Source: Companilactobacillus alimentarius DSM 20249 | GTDB lineage: Bacteria > Bacillota > Bacilli > Lactobacillales > Lactobacillaceae | Assembly: GCF_002849895.1 (NCBI RefSeq) | Contig: NZ_CP018867.1 | Location: forward strand, 744,001-808,000 | DNA length: 64,000 bases | Reading direction: 5' to 3' | Shown here: one piece after another, positions 44,935-57,444 of the stretch | Layout: the number at the start of each line of letters is the position of its first letter | How positions within the stretch are numbered: position 1 is the stretch's first letter | The notes under the pieces: generated by a model | The model's input: the letters and a program-made list of their open reading frames with translations, nothing else | What the model was told of the DNA's origin: nothing | Databases searched by the model: none | Position numbers and translations under genes: made by a program

Positions 44935-47900
44935 CTAGAACAATGATAACTGATTTTCGTCTGGCATGCCATCTAAAACATGATTTTCTGTCATATACTC
45001 AATAACTGTCTTAGATACCTTCCCACGAGTTCCCAAATCTTGCTTAGACAAGAATGGCTGTTCTTCACGCGCAGCAACAATTTGTTTAGCAACGTTATCA
45101 CCCAATCCAGGGATAGCGTTAAATGGTGCTAATAAAGTTTTATCATCAATAATTTTGAAATCAAATGCGTCTGACTTATCAAGGTCGACCATTTTGATCT
45201 TAAAGCCACGTTCCAAACACTCATTAGCCAATTCCAAAACTGTCAACAAATTCTTTTCTTTAGTCGATGCATCCATACCTTTATCATTGATAGCCTTCAT
45301 AGCTGATTTAACAGCATCTTTACCAGTAGTCATAGCAACTAAGTCAAAATCATCGGCACGAACTGAGAAGTAAGCACAATAGTAATAAAGTGGATAGTGT
45401 ACTTTAAAGTAAGCAATTCTAAGCGCCATGATAATGTATGCCGTCGCATGAGCTCTAGGGAACATGTACTTGATCTTCAAACAAGAATCAATATACCAAT
45501 CAGGAACATTGGCATCCTTCATTGCTTGCTTCCAGTCATCAGGAATACCACGTCCCTTACGAACATGTTCCATGATTTGAAAGGCCATTTGTGAATCCAT
45601 ACCATAATGAATCAAATCCATCATAATATTATCACGACAACCAATAACATCTTTCAAAGTAACAATACCCTTATCAATCAGCTCTTCGGCATTTCCTAAC
45701 CAAACGTCTGTACCATGTGAAAGACCAGAAATTTGTAATAATTCAGCAAAGGTAGTTGGATGAGTTTTCTCTAACATCCCTCGTACGAAACGAGTACCAA
45801 ACTCAGGTACACCCAAAGTACCAGTCTTAGAAAAAATTTGTTCTGGCGTAACATTCAATGAATCAGTTCCACTGAACAGCTCCATAACTCCAGGATCCTT
45901 GACTGGCAAAGTCTTAGGATCAATACCAGATAAGTCTTGTAGCATACGAATCATCGTTGGATCATCATGTCCTAAAATATCTAATTTCAAAATATTATCA
46001 TGAATAGAGTGGAAATCAAAATGTGTTGTTTTCCACAAAGCCGATTGATCATCAGCTGGATATTGAATCGGCGTAAAGTCGAAAATATCCATATAATCGG
46101 GCACAACGATAATCCCCGCTGGATGTTGTCCAGTTGTCCTCTTGACACCAGTTGAACCCATCGCTAATCTTTCCTCTTCAGCGTTACGAAGATTTTGACC
46201 AGTCAATTCCTCATAATTCTTAACATATCCAAATGCGGTTCGATCAGCGATCGTACCAATTGTTCCAGCTCGGAAAACGTGATCCTCCCCAAACAGGACT
46301 TTTGTATAGTTATGAGCCACTGGCTGATAATCTCCAGAGAAATTCAAATCAATATCAGGAACCTTGTCACCTTTGAAACCTAAGAATGTCTCAAAAGGAA
46401 TATCCTGACCATCTTTTTTCAAATCAGCCCCACACTTAGGACACTTTTTATCAGGTAGATCATATCCAGAACCAACTTCACCATTAGTAAAGAATTCTGA
46501 GTATTTGCACTCAGGACAACGATAATGTGGTGGCAGCGGATTAACTTCTGTGATACCTGTCATTGTTGCAACAAAACTTGAGCCAACAGAACCACGGGAC
46601 CCAACCAAATAACCATCCTTATTAGATTTATAAACCAATCGTTGCGCAATCAAGTAAATAACTGAGAATCCATTACCAATAATACTTTTCAACTCACGAT
46701 CCATTCGTTTTTGAACTAATTCTGGTAAGGGATCTCCATACAATTCGTGTGCCTTATTCATCGTCAAACTGTGGATTTCCTCTTCAGCTCCCTCCATTTT
46801 AGGAGTATAGAGCTTATCTTTGACCGGTGACATTTCATCAATTGAATCCATAATCTTCTTAGGATTGTCAACGATTATCTCTTGTTCAGTCTGCTGATCC
46901 ATATAGTCGAATTCATCAAACATTTCATTAGTTGTTCTAAATTGAACATCTGGTAATTCAGGCCGACGGGCTAAAGCATTGCTTTTAACAGCTTTGATAA
47001 CAATGTCTCGATAAACTTTATCGTGAGGATCGAGGTAATGTACATCACCAGTAGCAATGACAGGTTTACTTAATTCTTTGCCTAATTTGACGATATTCTT
47101 TAAAATTTCTTCCAAAGCATCCTCATCTTTGATGATCTTAATATCAATCAAATGTTGATAAAGTGTCTTAGGCATGACTTCTAAGTAGTCATAATATTGT
47201 GCCAATTCACGCGTATCATCGTAGCCCTTTTGCATCATACTAGTGAATACTTCGCCATTTTCGCAAGCAGACCCGACAATAATACCTTCACGATATTTAT
47301 TTAATAAACGTCTCGGAACACGTGCTGTTCGATAAAAATACTGTGTCATCGAATACGAAACAATTTTGAACATATTCTTTAATCCAGCTTGAGTTTTCGC
47401 CAATAAAATTGCGTGAGTCGGACGAGCTTGCTTATAAGCTTCTTCTCCACCAATATGATCGTTCAATTGATTGACGTTAGTCGTACCAAATTTGTCCTCC
47501 AATTCATCGAACAACTTGTACATCAAATATCCAGTAGTTTCCGCATCAGAGTCAGCTCGGTGATGGTGCTCCAGTACAATGTGATATCGTTTGGCTAAAG
47601 AATCCAATTTGTGATTACGATACTCTGAATGCAAGGTTCTCGACATTTCTAAGGTATCAACGACCGGCATGGATAGACGCTCTTTTCCCATTCTGGTTAA
47701 AGCAGCATTCATGAAGCCCATATCAAAGGTTACGTTATGACCAACTAAGATATCGTCGCCAATGAAATCCATGAATTCTTTAATAATGACTGTTTCATCT
47801 GGCGCATCTTTTACCATGTCATTAGTAATACTAGTTAAGTTAGTAGTTATCTCAGATAATGGGTGTCCTGGATTAATGAATTTATCAAAACGATCAATAA

Positions 47901-49236
47901 CCTCGCCATCTTTCATTTTAGTGGCACCTATTTCAATAATTGAATCGTATACAGCTGACAACCCCGTCGTTTCAGTATCAAATATGACATACTCTGAACC
48001 ATTTAAAGGTTGATCACGCAAATTGAAGGCGATGGGATTGCCTTCATCGACCAAATCAATTTCAACGCCATACGCAATCTTAACGCCAAATTTTTTACCA
48101 GCATTGTAAGCTTCTGGAAAGGCTTGGAGAGCGTGATGATCAGTAATAGCAATTCCTGACTGCCCCCATTCGCTGGCCCGCTTAATCAAATCAGTTGCAC
48201 TAGGAATCGCATCCATCTGGCTCATATTCGTATGAGCATGCATTTCAATTCGTTTATTAGATTCATCCGCCGTATCTTCTCTGTTTTCGTGCTTAATAAC
48301 ATTGATGTCATTGGCCATAATGACCAACTCACGAGAAAAATTATCTTCTTGTACATTACCACGAACTCGAATCCAAGATCCTTGGTCCAAGTTGGCAAAA
48401 AAGTTTTCATCATCTTCACCGTTAGAGAATTTTTTGATACTGAATGAAGATGTGTAGTCAGTTACTTTCATTATCAAAAGCGAACGACCAGATTTTAATT
48501 TACGAACATCAATATCAAAAACGTAGCCTTCCACAACCTTGTTGCGATCCTCTTCTATGATGTCAACCATCTGAGTTATTTCTTGGTCATTAGGAATCTT
48601 TCGTCCAACTTTAGAAACATTGCCTGCTGGTTTGGCAGCTTTCTTTTCACTGACCTCTTTAGCCTTAGCTTGAAATTGCTTGGTCTTTTCATCATTAGCA
48701 GCTTTCATGGCTGCAGCCTTTTGTTGATACTTCTCTTTATCAACATTTGTTCTAATTCGAAAATCAGGGAATCCTAAACTACTATATTCTGATTGCAAAC
48801 CTTCAACTAATTTACCGTCGACAAAATCAGCCATAAAACTGTTGGACACATCCAAAAAGACCTGACCATTTTCGACATGAGGTGGCGTTTGACTTATCTT
48901 ATCCAAGACCATTGGCGATTGCACATTGCAATCATTCAACACATAATTCCAATAGTCTTTAATATCTTTTTCTGTTAATTCAGAGTTAGTTGTTTTGATC
49001 TCAAAATTAATTTGAGCAATTCCGTCAAAGCTGGCTCTTAAAGCTTTTACAAAAACCATAAATTCATTGAACGGCAATACGTGATCGAATTCAAAAAAGA
49101 ACGTCCAACGTTTACTATTCTTATGAACTTCAAGCTTATTTAATTTTCCATCAGCAAATGAATCATTCGACTCCAACAAGCGGTCTAATTTGATTTGTTT
49201 AACTAAAATTTCAAAAAGTTGTTTTGTGTCTGACAT
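44935..49236 (-). CDS. polC: DNA polymerase III alpha subunit, PolC type
   Basis: A 1433-residue replicative polymerase of the low-GC Gram-positive type. In order: N-terminal domains with an OB fold (about 225-320), a PHP domain ([14 protein letters not shown]), a DnaQ-like 3'-5' exonuclease inserted in it ([10 protein letters not shown] and [11 protein letters not shown]), then the polymerase core with two Cys pairs (CPECKYSEF and CPKCGADL), catalytic Asp residues in [10 protein letters not shown] and a C-terminal duplex-binding region. AAGGAAAG ribosome site. It follows proS by 39 bases, a common Firmicutes order, after a short hairpin. Confidence 0.99.
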   Translation of the reverse strand: MSDTKQLFEILVKQIKLDRLLESNDSFADGKLNKLEVHKNSKRWTFFFEFDHVLPFNEFMVFVKALRASFDGIAQINFEIKTTNSELTEKDIKDYWNYVLNDCNVQSPMVLDKISQTPPHVENGQVFLDVSNSFMADFVDGKLVEGLQSEYSSLGFPDFRIRTNVDKEKYQQKAAAMKAANDEKTKQFQAKAKEVSEKKAAKPAGNVSKVGRKIPNDQEITQMVDIIEEDRNKVVEGYVFDIDVRKLKSGRSLLIMKVTDYTSSFSIKKFSNGEDDENFFANLDQGSWIRVRGNVQEDNFSRELVIMANDINVIKHENREDTADESNKRIEMHAHTNMSQMDAIPSATDLIKRASEWGQSGIAITDHHALQAFPEAYNAGKKFGVKIAYGVEIDLVDEGNPIAFNLRDQPLNGSEYVIFDTETTGLSAVYDSIIEIGATKMKDGEVIDRFDKFINPGHPLSEITTNLTSITNDMVKDAPDETVIIKEFMDFIGDDILVGHNVTFDMGFMNAALTRMGKERLSMPVVDTLEMSRTLHSEYRNHKLDSLAKRYHIVLEHHHRADSDAETTGYLMYKLFDELEDKFGTTNVNQLNDHIGGEEAYKQARPTHAILLAKTQAGLKNMFKIVSYSMTQYFYRTARVPRRLLNKYREGIIVGSACENGEVFTSMMQKGYDDTRELAQYYDYLEVMPKTLYQHLIDIKIIKDEDALEEILKNIVKLGKELSKPVIATGDVHYLDPHDKVYRDIVIKAVKSNALARRPELPDVQFRTTNEMFDEFDYMDQQTEQEIIVDNPKKIMDSIDEMSPVKDKLYTPKMEGAEEEIHSLTMNKAHELYGDPLPELVQKRMDRELKSIIGNGFSVIYLIAQRLVYKSNKDGYLVGSRGSVGSSFVATMTGITEVNPLPPHYRCPECKYSEFFTNGEVGSGYDLPDKKCPKCGADLKKDGQDIPFETFLGFKGDKVPDIDLNFSGDYQPVAHNYTKVLFGEDHVFRAGTIGTIADRTAFGYVKNYEELTGQNLRNAEEERLAMGSTGVKRTTGQHPAGIIVVPDYMDIFDFTPIQYPADDQSALWKTTHFDFHSIHDNILKLDILGHDDPTMIRMLQDLSGIDPKTLPVKDPGVMELFSGTDSLNVTPEQIFSKTGTLGVPEFGTRFVRGMLEKTHPTTFAELLQISGLSHGTDVWLGNAEELIDKGIVTLKDVIGCRDNIMMDLIHYGMDSQMAFQIMEHVRKGRGIPDDWKQAMKDANVPDWYIDSCLKIKYMFPRAHATAYIIMALRIAYFKVHYPLYYYCAYFSVRADDFDLVAMTTGKDAVKSAMKAINDKGMDASTKEKNLLTVLELANECLERGFKIKMVDLDKSDAFDFKIIDDKTLLAPFNAIPGLGDNVAKQIVAAREEQPFLSKQDLGTRGKVSKTVIEYMTENHVLDGMPDENQLSLF

Positions 49237-49275
49237 ATTCTTTCCTTCAAAAAATAAAAAAAGGCCTAAGCCTCA

Positions 49276-50982
49276 TTACTGATTCTTAAGCAATATTTTT
49301 ACTGAATTTACTAATTCATCTTTATTTACTTCAATTGTCTCACCGGTACTTCTAATCTTTAGTTCAACAATTCCGTCACCGGCTTTTTTACCAACAGTGA
49401 TTCTAATTGGCAAACCAATTAAATCTGAGTCAGCAAATTTAACACCAGGACGTTCCTTACGATCATCAAGTAAAACATCAAAGCCTTCATTTTGCAACAA
49501 TTCTACAACTTCATCGCTAAGTTTCCCTTGAACATCGTTATTGTATTTGATTGGAACCACGTGAATTTGATATGGGGCTAATTTAACAGGCCAAATAATA
49601 CCATTCTCATCATTATGTTGTTCAATGATAGCTGACAATAGTCTAGAAATACCAATACCGTAACATCCCATAATCAATGGATTAGATTTACCATTTTCAT
49701 CTAAGAAATTAGCACCGAGTGCCTTAGAGAACTTAGTTCCCAATTTAAAGATATGGGCAATCTCAATTCCACGAGTAAATTTAATCTTACCGTGACCATC
49801 AGGTGAAGTTTCACCCTCTTTGATGACACGGAAATCTCTGAATTCAGGAGTCTCAGATACGATATCATCAAAGTTAGCATTGAACAAATGGACGTCAGCT
49901 CTATTAATTCCAACAACAAAATTCATTAAACCAACCAATGAGCTATCATAAAGAACTTTAACTTTGTCATCCATTCCTTTAGGACCAATGAATCCTGGTA
50001 CACTATGGAAAACATTTTGAACTTCATCGGCTGTAGCTTCACGCAAGAAGTCAGCACCCAAATAGTTCTTCACTTTAACATCATTAACGTCATAGTCACC
50101 ACGAATCATAACTAAGACAGGTTCGTCATCAGCCATGTAAGCAACAGCCTTCATAATTCTTGAAGCATCGACTTTTAATAATTCGGCTAAAGCAGAAATA
50201 GTATGCACATCAGGCGTATCGACTTCTTTAGCTTCTTTTTTTGCTTCAACTAGATTCTCATCCATTTTACTAGCAGCCATTTCCAAGTTAGCTGAATAGT
50301 CACTATCATCTGAATAAGCAATCGTATCTTCACCGATTTTGGCAATTGCAGAAAACTCTTTAGAATCAGTACCACCCATAGCTCCTGCATCGCCAATAAT
50401 AGCTCGATAATTCAATCCACAAATATCAAAGATATTGCGATAAGCCTGTTCCATTTGATTAAAGATAACATCCAATTGATCCTTGTTAGCTGTGAAAGAA
50501 TAAGCATCTTGCATTAAGAATTCACGACCACGAAGCAATCCATAACGAGGGCGATCCTCATCACGATACTTCATTTGCATTTGATATAAAACTAGTGGCA
50601 ATTTCTTGTAACTATTCAAACTTTCTTTGACAACACTAGTAAAAGTTTCTTCATGTGTTGGTCCTAAGACGAATTCTCTTTCATGACGATCCTTTAATTT
50701 GAAAAGATTATCACCATAGGTTTCATAACGGCCACTTTCCTTCCAAAGATCTGCGGGCAAAATAGCAGGCATTTGCATTTCTGCTGCATCAATTTTATCC
50801 ATTTCTTTACGAATAATATCTTCAAGCTTACGAATTACTGACCAAGCAAGTGGTAAATAACTATAGACACCTGCAGAAACTTGACGAACATATCCGGCTC
50901 TCAGCATCAACTGATGACTGACAGCTTCAGCATCTGAAGGAGTTTGCTTCAGAGTTGGAATATATAATTTTGATTGTTTCAA
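49276..50982 (-). CDS. proS: Prolyl-tRNA synthetase
   Basis: A 568-residue class II synthetase of the bacterial type. Class II motifs are in [13 protein letters not shown] and [15 protein letters not shown]. The INS editing domain is in the middle (about 225-385) and the anticodon-binding domain at the C-terminus ([17 protein letters not shown]). The start is TTG at 50982, with GGGGGATA upstream. No T-box is visible in the 12 bases before it, so it is read with rseP. Confidence 0.98.
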   Translation of the reverse strand: MKQSKLYIPTLKQTPSDAEAVSHQLMLRAGYVRQVSAGVYSYLPLAWSVIRKLEDIIRKEMDKIDAAEMQMPAILPADLWKESGRYETYGDNLFKLKDRHEREFVLGPTHEETFTSVVKESLNSYKKLPLVLYQMQMKYRDEDRPRYGLLRGREFLMQDAYSFTANKDQLDVIFNQMEQAYRNIFDICGLNYRAIIGDAGAMGGTDSKEFSAIAKIGEDTIAYSDDSDYSANLEMAASKMDENLVEAKKEAKEVDTPDVHTISALAELLKVDASRIMKAVAYMADDEPVLVMIRGDYDVNDVKVKNYLGADFLREATADEVQNVFHSVPGFIGPKGMDDKVKVLYDSSLVGLMNFVVGINRADVHLFNANFDDIVSETPEFRDFRVIKEGETSPDGHGKIKFTRGIEIAHIFKLGTKFSKALGANFLDENGKSNPLIMGCYGIGISRLLSAIIEQHNDENGIIWPVKLAPYQIHVVPIKYNNDVQGKLSDEVVELLQNEGFDVLLDDRKERPGVKFADSDLIGLPIRITVGKKAGDGIVELKIRSTGETIEVNKDELVNSVKILLKNQ

Positions 50983-50994
50983 GTTCTTATCCCC

Positions 50995-52257
50995 CTATTT
51001 TATAAAGAAACGCTGAATATCATTCCAAGTAACGGCAATCATTAATAAGACCAATATCCCAACACCAATTAAGGTAATAACAGTCTCATATTGTTCTGGT
51101 ATGGGCTTTCTTCTGATTGCTTCAACGATATTTAACAGAATTTTTCCTCCATCCAATGCTGGAATCGGAATTAAATTAACAATACCCAAGTTCATTGATA
51201 GCATCGACGTGAACAAAATAATATTAACCAAGCCTTGCGAGGCGACTTGTGAGGTCATCGAATAGATCCCCACTGGACCTGATAATTGATTGATATTAAA
51301 ACCACCTGACACCATTTTACCTAGGGCATGGAAAACTGCTACAGTCGTTCCCCAACTATAGGAAAAGCCATACTTGATTTTAGCTCCAATACTGGAATCA
51401 CGCTTAGGCATAATTCCAATAAATCCAAAACTTTGACCTTGTGACTTAACAGACTTAGGTGTCAATTTGACGGTTCTCACTTTATCACTAGATTTAACTT
51501 TCAAGCTAACCCTTTTACCAGGATTATTTTGAATGTTAGTTGACAAAGCGGTCCAAGAACCAGTGCTTTTACCATTAACGCTTAAAATTGTATCGTTTAC
51601 TTTTAAGCCAGCTTGTTGTGCAATGGAATTCTTTTCAATATGCCCTAACTGATTAGTTGCTACACCATTCATCATAAAGGCGGCAAGAATTGCTGCTAGA
51701 ACAGCTAGAATAAAGTTATTGAATGGTCCAGCAAAATTAGTGATCATTCGCTTCCAAACGGAAACGGACTGAAGTTGTACATCGCGTGGTGCGATTTGCA
51801 CCTCAGTACCATCCTCTTCAACAATTGTGGCATCATGGTCGACTGAATACTTCTTTACTACCGATTCATCGCCATTTTCGTAACCTTCAATTTCCAAGTC
51901 ATCAACTAAATCAGACTTAGAAATCTGTACTGGGACCGCATTTGCATCGTAAACTTTACTGGAAGTTATAATTTTAGTTACTTTATTTTGATTATTTAAT
52001 ACTAAAGATGCCATTGTTCCTGGTTGAATATCAGAATCATCCTCTTGTGCACCCGCCATACGAACGTAACCACCTAAAGGCAAGAGCCTCAAAGTATACG
52101 TCGTATGGTTTTTACGATAAGCGACAATTTTTGGACCCATCCCAACTGAAAATTCACGAACTAAAATTCCTGACTTTTTAGCAGCATAATAGTGTCCAAA
52201 TTCATGAACAATTACTAATATCCCAAAAACAATTATAAATGTAATTATCGCGGTCAT
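50995..52257 (-). CDS. rseP: Site-2 membrane metalloprotease RseP/YluC
   Basis: A 420-residue intramembrane zinc protease. HEFGH (about 18-22) and NLIPIPALDGGKI are the metal and active-site motifs; a PDZ domain lies between (NSIAQQAGLKVNDTILSVNGK). It cleaves membrane proteins such as anti-sigma factors or leader peptides. I start at ATG 52257 after GTGGAGG; the in-frame GTG at 52269 includes that site. Confidence 0.95.
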   Translation of the reverse strand: MTAIITFIIVFGILVIVHEFGHYYAAKKSGILVREFSVGMGPKIVAYRKNHTTYTLRLLPLGGYVRMAGAQEDDSDIQPGTMASLVLNNQNKVTKIITSSKVYDANAVPVQISKSDLVDDLEIEGYENGDESVVKKYSVDHDATIVEEDGTEVQIAPRDVQLQSVSVWKRMITNFAGPFNNFILAVLAAILAAFMMNGVATNQLGHIEKNSIAQQAGLKVNDTILSVNGKSTGSWTALSTNIQNNPGKRVSLKVKSSDKVRTVKLTPKSVKSQGQSFGFIGIMPKRDSSIGAKIKYGFSYSWGTTVAVFHALGKMVSGGFNINQLSGPVGIYSMTSQVASQGLVNIILFTSMLSMNLGIVNLIPIPALDGGKILLNIVEAIRRKPIPEQYETVITLIGVGILVLLMIAVTWNDIQRFFIK

Positions 52258-52276
52258 TTTAACCTCCACGAGTTGC

Positions 52277-53071
52277 TTATACTAAACCGAATATATGTAG
52301 CAATGGTAAGACAATCAACATACTATCGAAACGATCGAGAATCCCACCATGACCTGGCAAGATATTTCCAGAATCTTTTACTTTGTAATAACGCTTATAG
52401 GCTGATTCGATCAGATCACCCATTTGTCCCATAATTGATAGAACAAAAGCGATTATTAACATCGTCGTCATTGAATACTCTTGTGGAACAAAAATCATAT
52501 AAATACCTGAAAGGATCAATGCCATAATAATTCCAGCAATAGTACCCTCCCAAGTTTTATTAGGACTGATTGCGGGCCACAACTTATGTTTACCAATTTT
52601 TCTACCAAATGTATAAGCAAAAATATCGGTTGACCAAACAACAATCAAAGCGTACATCAACAATCCTAAACCTGGCTGTGAATTTCTAACAGCTGCCAAA
52701 TAATGGAAACCTGTTCCAATATACAGCATGGCAACAATTGAAACACCAGCATCTTCAAAATTAAATTTGTTCTTAGTTAAAACAGTAATTATCAACAAAA
52801 TTACCGCAAAAACATAAAATAAATCTAATCTAGAGATACTCTTAGGAAACCAGCCTTGATAAAATCCATTAGGTACAACTAAAGCTAATGTTCCTAAAAT
52901 AGTTACTAAAAAATCAAACGAAACGATAATTCTCTTTCGCATGATATAAATTTCAAATACACCAACTGCGGCCAGAGCTGCGGCAGCAACTTCTAACCAA
53001 ACTCCACCTGCAAGCAATATGGGAATAAAAATTGCTAATGCAATAACGGCAGTAATGACACGTTGTTTCAT
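52277..53071 (-). CDS. cdsA: Phosphatidate cytidylyltransferase
   Basis: A 264-residue polytopic membrane enzyme making CDP-diacylglycerol for phospholipid synthesis. The signature is SAYKRYYKVKDSGN, then ILPGHGGILDRFDS. About eight hydrophobic segments. GGGGGAA before the ATG. Lies between uppS and rseP in the standard order. Confidence 0.97.
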   Translation of the reverse strand: MKQRVITAVIALAIFIPILLAGGVWLEVAAAALAAVGVFEIYIMRKRIIVSFDFLVTILGTLALVVPNGFYQGWFPKSISRLDLFYVFAVILLIITVLTKNKFNFEDAGVSIVAMLYIGTGFHYLAAVRNSQPGLGLLMYALIVVWSTDIFAYTFGRKIGKHKLWPAISPNKTWEGTIAGIIMALILSGIYMIFVPQEYSMTTMLIIAFVLSIMGQMGDLIESAYKRYYKVKDSGNILPGHGGILDRFDSMLIVLPLLHIFGLV

Positions 53072-53085
53072 AATTTTCCCCCAAA

Positions 53086-53829
53086 CTAAACCGATCCGAA
53101 GCGTCGATCTCGACGATCAAATTCTTTAATGTCTTCAACTAAGTCAGCTACCGAAAAATCAGGCCAATAACTGTCGTCAAAAATCATTTCTGTGTAAGCT
53201 AATTGCCAAAGCATAAAGTTAGAGATTCGCTCTTCACCACTAGTTCTGATCAACAAATCAGGATCAGCTAAATCTTTTAATTGATTAGTTAACAAATGGT
53301 CTGAAAACATTGAATCATCTATCTCATTTGGATCTATTGAACCACTAGCAGCCTCAATTGCCAAATTTTTAGCAGCATTGACAATTTCGGCACGACCACC
53401 ATAGTTGAAAGCAAAATTGAGGATCATCCCAGTATTATCCTTGGTATCCTCAACTGCTTTCAAAACTACTTTTCTGGTTTTTTCTGGCAAGTGATCAGTA
53501 AATCCGGTTACGAACACTTGAATGTTCTCTTTAATTAGATCAGGCATAAAAGTCCCAAAGAAGTCCACTGGCAACTTCATCAAGAAATTGACCTCTTTAC
53601 TAGGTCGACTCCAATTTTCAGTTGAAAAAGCATAAAGGCTCAAAACCTTCACGCCTAAATGACTAGCAGCGGTTGCAATTGTTTTGACATTATTCATGCC
53701 TTGCTTATGACCAGCAATTCTCGGTTGACCTTTTCTTTTGGCCCAACGTCCATTGCCATCCATAATAATTGCAATATGTTTCGGGACTAATATATCTGGA
53801 TCTAATTGTCTTTTACTATCGTCTGTCAT
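53086..53829 (-). CDS. uppS: Undecaprenyl diphosphate synthase
   Basis: A 247-residue cis-prenyltransferase that makes the carrier lipid for cell-wall synthesis. Motifs are IIMDGNGRWAKRKGQPRIAGH and RTSGEERISNFMLWQLAYTE. The gene begins 9 bases after frr with only a weak ribosome site, so translational coupling is likely. Confidence 0.97.
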   Translation of the reverse strand: MTDDSKRQLDPDILVPKHIAIIMDGNGRWAKRKGQPRIAGHKQGMNNVKTIATAASHLGVKVLSLYAFSTENWSRPSKEVNFLMKLPVDFFGTFMPDLIKENIQVFVTGFTDHLPEKTRKVVLKAVEDTKDNTGMILNFAFNYGGRAEIVNAAKNLAIEAASGSIDPNEIDDSMFSDHLLTNQLKDLADPDLLIRTSGEERISNFMLWQLAYTEMIFDDSYWPDFSVADLVEDIKEFDRRDRRFGSV

Positions 53830-53837
53830 CAGGATTA

Positions 53838-54395
53838 CTATCCTTCAGTAATTTCTTTTTCTTTGGCTGCTGCAAGTTTATCTACATCGGCGATTGCTGA
53901 ATCAGTAACTTTTTGAACTTGATCTTCAACATCATGAAATTCATCTTCAGTTACTTCATTAGCTTTCAATTGCTTCTTCAAATCGTCCATAGCTTCACGA
54001 CGAACGTTTCTAACGGCGATACGGCTCTCTTCAGCCTCTTTACCTACCTGCTTAGCAATCTCTTTTCTACGCTCACCTGTAAGCTGTGGAATGACCAAAC
54101 GAATTACACTACCATCATTAGCTGGATTCAAACCTAAATCAGATGAATTGATCGCATGCTCGATATCATCAAGTGATGATTTATCATAAGGCGTGATCAT
54201 CAAAACACGTGCTTCGGGAATATTAATTGAAGCAACTTGGTTCAATGGTACATCAGTACCATAATATGAAACTTTAACGTTACTCAAGATTGAAGCATTA
54301 GCTTTACCCGCACGGATATTGGCTAATTCTTTTCTTAAAACGTCAATTGATTTTGACATATTTTCTTTTGCTTTTGAAACAGCTTTGTTAGTCAT
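53838..54395 (-). CDS. frr: Ribosome recycling factor
   Basis: A 185-residue protein. [18 protein letters not shown] and [21 protein letters not shown] are typical. It splits post-termination ribosomes with EF-G. It starts at ATG 54395 (or 54398), overlapping the pyrH stop (TAATGATGAC region), so pyrH and frr are coupled. Confidence 0.97.
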   Translation of the reverse strand: MTNKAVSKAKENMSKSIDVLRKELANIRAGKANASILSNVKVSYYGTDVPLNQVASINIPEARVLMITPYDKSSLDDIEHAINSSDLGLNPANDGSVIRLVIPQLTGERRKEIAKQVGKEAEESRIAVRNVRREAMDDLKKQLKANEVTEDEFHDVEDQVQKVTDSAIADVDKLAAAKEKEITEG

Positions 54396-55119
54396 CATTA
54401 CCACCCTTTATTATTGTTCCAATATTTTCTCCTTGAACAACCTTCTTAATATTTTCAGGTTTGTTCAAATTGAATACAATCAATGGAATATCATTATCCA
54501 TTGACAATGATGAAGCAGTTGTATCCATAACTCCAAGATTCTTATTAATAATATCAAGTTGTGTTAATTCTGCATACTTCTTAGCATTAGGATCTTTCTT
54601 TGGATCAGCTGAGTATACACCATCAACGTTATTCTTAGCCATCAAAATGACATCGGCTTCAATTTCAGCGGCACGAAGTACAGAAGTAGTATCAGTTGAG
54701 AAGTATGGATTACCAGTACCACCAGCAAATATTACTACACGTCCCTTTTCTAGATGTCTAATAGCCTTTCTTCTGATATAAGGTTCAGCCACTTGACGCA
54801 TTTCAATGGAAGTTTGAACACGTGTTGGTACACCGATGTGTTCCAAACCATCTTGTAAGGCAAGTCCATTCATAACCGTAGCCATCATACCCATGTAGTC
54901 GGCTTGGGCACGATCCATTCCCATTTCGGCACCCGTTTCACCACGCCAAATGTTACCACCACCACAAACAATAGCAACTTGAACTCCTAAGTCATGAACA
55001 CTTTTGATTTGTTCAGCTATTTGTTTAATGACTGGTGGGTTAATGCCAAAACCCTTTTCACCAGCTAAAGCCTCTCCAGAAACTTTTAAAATTACTCTTT
55101 TATACTTGATATCAGGCAT
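54388..55119 (-). CDS. pyrH: UMP kinase
   Basis: A 243-residue amino-acid-kinase-fold enzyme making UDP ([58 protein letters not shown]). First gene of pyrH-frr-uppS-cdsA-rseP-proS-polC. A -10 TTAAAAT-like box lies about 30 bases upstream. The tsf terminator (55231-55267) precedes it. Confidence 0.98.
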   Translation of the reverse strand: MPDIKYKRVILKVSGEALAGEKGFGINPPVIKQIAEQIKSVHDLGVQVAIVCGGGNIWRGETGAEMGMDRAQADYMGMMATVMNGLALQDGLEHIGVPTRVQTSIEMRQVAEPYIRRKAIRHLEKGRVVIFAGGTGNPYFSTDTTSVLRAAEIEADVILMAKNNVDGVYSADPKKDPNAKKYAELTQLDIINKNLGVMDTTASSLSMDNDIPLIVFNLNKPENIKKVVQGENIGTIIKGGNDD

Positions 55120-55230
55120 AAGTACTCTCCTTTAAATTTGCTATTAAACATTTTAACATATTAGATTAGTCTAAATTTATCTAAAGACTATTTTTAAATA
55201 AAATTTGCTCGGATACAACCCTAAATACAA

Positions 55231-55267
55231 GAAAAGGCCGTTTAATTCACAATGAATTAAGCGACCT
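55231..55267 (-). terminator. Terminator after tsf
   Basis: AGGCCGTTTAATTCA / TGAATTAAGCGACCT stem with a three-base loop; U-rich tail (TTTTCTT) on the minus strand. Confidence 0.8.
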
Positions 55268-55288
55268 CTCTTTCAAATTAATAATTAA

Positions 55289-56164
55289 TTACTTCATTTG
55301 ATTCTTAACTTCTTCAGCAAAATCTTCTTGTTTCTTTTCGATTCCTTCGCCAACTTCGTAACGAACAAATGAAACTAATTTTGAATTCTTTGATTCAACA
55401 AATTGTTGAACAGTCATATCTGAATCCTTAACAAATTCTTGGTCAGCCAAACTAATCTCTGACAAGTACTTGTTTACACGGCCTTCAACGATTCTTGGAA
55501 TAATCTTTTCAGGTTTACCTTCAGCCTTTGTTTCTTCAGTGAAGATAGCTTTTTCATGTTCCAAACGATCAGCAGGAACTTGATCACGATCCATGTATTC
55601 TGGATTGATAGCTGCAACGTGCATAGCAACGTCTTTAGCAGCATCTTCGTCCTTACCCTCAAGTGTAACAATGGCACCAATAAGGCCACCATTGTGTAGG
55701 TATGAACCAAATACTTGTGAGTCTGTCTTATCAAGAACTTGGAAACGTCTCAATGAAATCTTTTCACCGATAACAGCTGTTAAGCCTGTGATGGCATCGT
55801 TAACTGTTTGGTCGCCAATTTTAAGTGCCAAAGCTTCATCCATGTCTTTTGGTTCATTAGTAACAATTACTTTACCAATTTCGTTTACAAGATTGATAAA
55901 TTTGTCATTTGATGAAACAAAATCTGTTTCTGAGTTAACTTCGATAATAGCAGCTTTATTACCTGAGATTTCAATATGTGCTAAACCTTCAGCAGCAATG
56001 TTGCCACTCTTCTTAGCGGCTTTAGCAATACCTTTTTCGCGAAGTTTGTCGATAGCCTCTTGCATATTACCGTCAGCAGCAACCAATGCCTTCTTAGCAT
56101 CCATCATACCAACGCTTGTCTTATCACGTAATTCTTTAACTTGAGCAGCAGTAATTTTAGCCAT
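55289..56164 (-). CDS. tsf: Elongation factor Ts
   Basis: A 291-residue nucleotide exchange factor for EF-Tu. [31 protein letters not shown] and [16 protein letters not shown] are conserved. Pairs with rpsB upstream as usual. Confidence 0.98.
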   Translation of the reverse strand: MAKITAAQVKELRDKTSVGMMDAKKALVAADGNMQEAIDKLREKGIAKAAKKSGNIAAEGLAHIEISGNKAAIIEVNSETDFVSSNDKFINLVNEIGKVIVTNEPKDMDEALALKIGDQTVNDAITGLTAVIGEKISLRRFQVLDKTDSQVFGSYLHNGGLIGAIVTLEGKDEDAAKDVAMHVAAINPEYMDRDQVPADRLEHEKAIFTEETKAEGKPEKIIPRIVEGRVNKYLSEISLADQEFVKDSDMTVQQFVESKNSKLVSFVRYEVGEGIEKKQEDFAEEVKNQMK

Positions 56165-56190
56165 TAGTAATCCTCCAGTCGTATAAATAA

Positions 56191-56211
56191 AGCCATCTTA
56201 CTCAGATGACT
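56191..56211 (-). other. Hairpin between rpsB and tsf
   Basis: AGCCATCT / AGATGACT imperfect stem followed by TTTATTTA-like sequence on the minus strand; a weak partial terminator between rpsB and tsf. Confidence 0.4.
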
Positions 56212-56229
56212 CTATATTTACGCTTATTA

Positions 56230-57036
56230 TTATTTGTTATCTTCGTTATTGTTTTTAGCTTCTGCTAAATCTTCGATTGATTTTGCATCAGCAGCGTCTG
56301 AATTTTCGTCTTTTTTGTCATCCTTAGCGAAATCTGCGTCTGTAACAGCTTCTTCACCTTGTTTACCTTCAACGATAGCATCAGCCATCTTAGATGTAAT
56401 TAATCTAACGGCACGAATAGCATCATCATTTGAAGGAATGATAACATCAATAGGATCTGGATCTGTATTTGTATCAACCATAGCTACGATAGGAATGTTA
56501 AGTTTCTTAGCTTCGTTAACAGCAATGTTTTCCTTATGAGGGTCAACAATGAACATAACATCAGGGATTCTTGGCATATCTTCGATACCACCAAGGAATT
56601 TCTCCAACTTAGCTTGTTGCTTTTCAAGTAAAGCAACTTCTTTCTTAGGTAGACGATCAAAAGTACCATCTTGTGACATAGCTTTGATATCTTTTAATCT
56701 CTTGATACGTTTTTGGATTGTATTCCAGTTTGTCAAAGTACCACCTAACCAACGATGGTTAACATAGTATTGACCAGCACGTGTTGCTTCTTCAGCAATA
56801 GAATCTTGTGCTTGTTTCTTTGTACCAACGAATAGGAAAATACCATCATCACCGGCAACGGCCTTCATATAGTTGTATGCATCGTCGATCATGCGTACTG
56901 TTTTTTGTAAATCAATGATGTAAATACCATTTCTTTGTGTAAAGATAAATGGCTTCATCTTAGGGTTCCATCTTCTTGTTTGGTGACCGAAATGTACACC
57001 GGCTTCAAGAAGTTGTTTCATAGAAATAACTGACAT
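56230..57036 (-). CDS. rpsB: 30S ribosomal protein S2
   Basis: A 268-residue protein when started at ATG 57036 ([19 protein letters not shown]), which has CCAGGAGGAA just upstream; a longer in-frame start at 57105 includes that site. Conserved parts are [13 protein letters not shown] and [12 protein letters not shown]. The C-terminus has an acidic Asp/Glu/Asn tail of about 40 residues. First gene of rpsB-tsf; the leader (57037-57159) holds no gene. Confidence 0.98.
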   Translation of the reverse strand: MSVISMKQLLEAGVHFGHQTRRWNPKMKPFIFTQRNGIYIIDLQKTVRMIDDAYNYMKAVAGDDGIFLFVGTKKQAQDSIAEEATRAGQYYVNHRWLGGTLTNWNTIQKRIKRLKDIKAMSQDGTFDRLPKKEVALLEKQQAKLEKFLGGIEDMPRIPDVMFIVDPHKENIAVNEAKKLNIPIVAMVDTNTDPDPIDVIIPSNDDAIRAVRLITSKMADAIVEGKQGEEAVTDADFAKDDKKDENSDAADAKSIEDLAEAKNNNEDNK

Positions 57037-57159
57037 AAAAAGTTCCTCCTGGTTTTTACCTCCACCTAAGTCATGTCTAGTTGAAACACATCTGTGCACC
57101 AACAACTAAATCGTTAAGTGTGTGTATTCAATACAGCTAAATATTATAAGGGAATATTA

Positions 57160-57444
57160 TTATGAAATCAAGTAGTCACGCCAATTTATTCCATTACTTT
57201 TTAATAAGTTTTCTTTTTGAAGCCGTGATAGCTTTTTAATAGCAATTTCCCGTTTCAAAGCTTGCGACTTATTTTCTAATTCTTCGGTATACATTAATTT
57301 AACTGGCCGTCTAGTCTTAGTGTACTTGGCACCTTTACCGGCATTGTGAGTTGCAACCCTCTTTTTTACATTGTTACTTGTGCCAGTGTAAAAAGTTTTA
57401 TCGTTGCATAATAATATATAAACGTAATATTTACTAGTTTCCAT
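57160..57444 (-). CDS. GIY-YIG nuclease-superfamily protein (YhbQ-like)
   Basis: A 94-residue single GIY-YIG domain. YVYILLC ... FYTGTSNNVKKRVATHN is the catalytic region; KYTKTRRPVKLMYTEE is characteristic of the UPF0213/YhbQ group. Its start lies within the end of the methyltransferase gene (57434-58162), so the two are coupled. Function of the group is uncertain (DNA repair suspected). Confidence 0.92.
   Translation of the reverse strand: METSKYYVYILLCNDKTFYTGTSNNVKKRVATHNAGKGAKYTKTRRPVKLMYTEELENKSQALKREIAIKKLSRLQKENLLKSNGINWRDYLIS

Noticed and set aside
50983-51000. T-box leader for proS
   Set aside because: The gap to rseP is only 12 bases and shows no T-box sequence; proS is simply part of the pyrH-polC operon.
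30000-57000. Insertion sequences, prophage or a defence island in the core region
   Set aside because: Gene order is the normal Firmicutes order, without transposase, integrase, restriction or abortive-infection genes.
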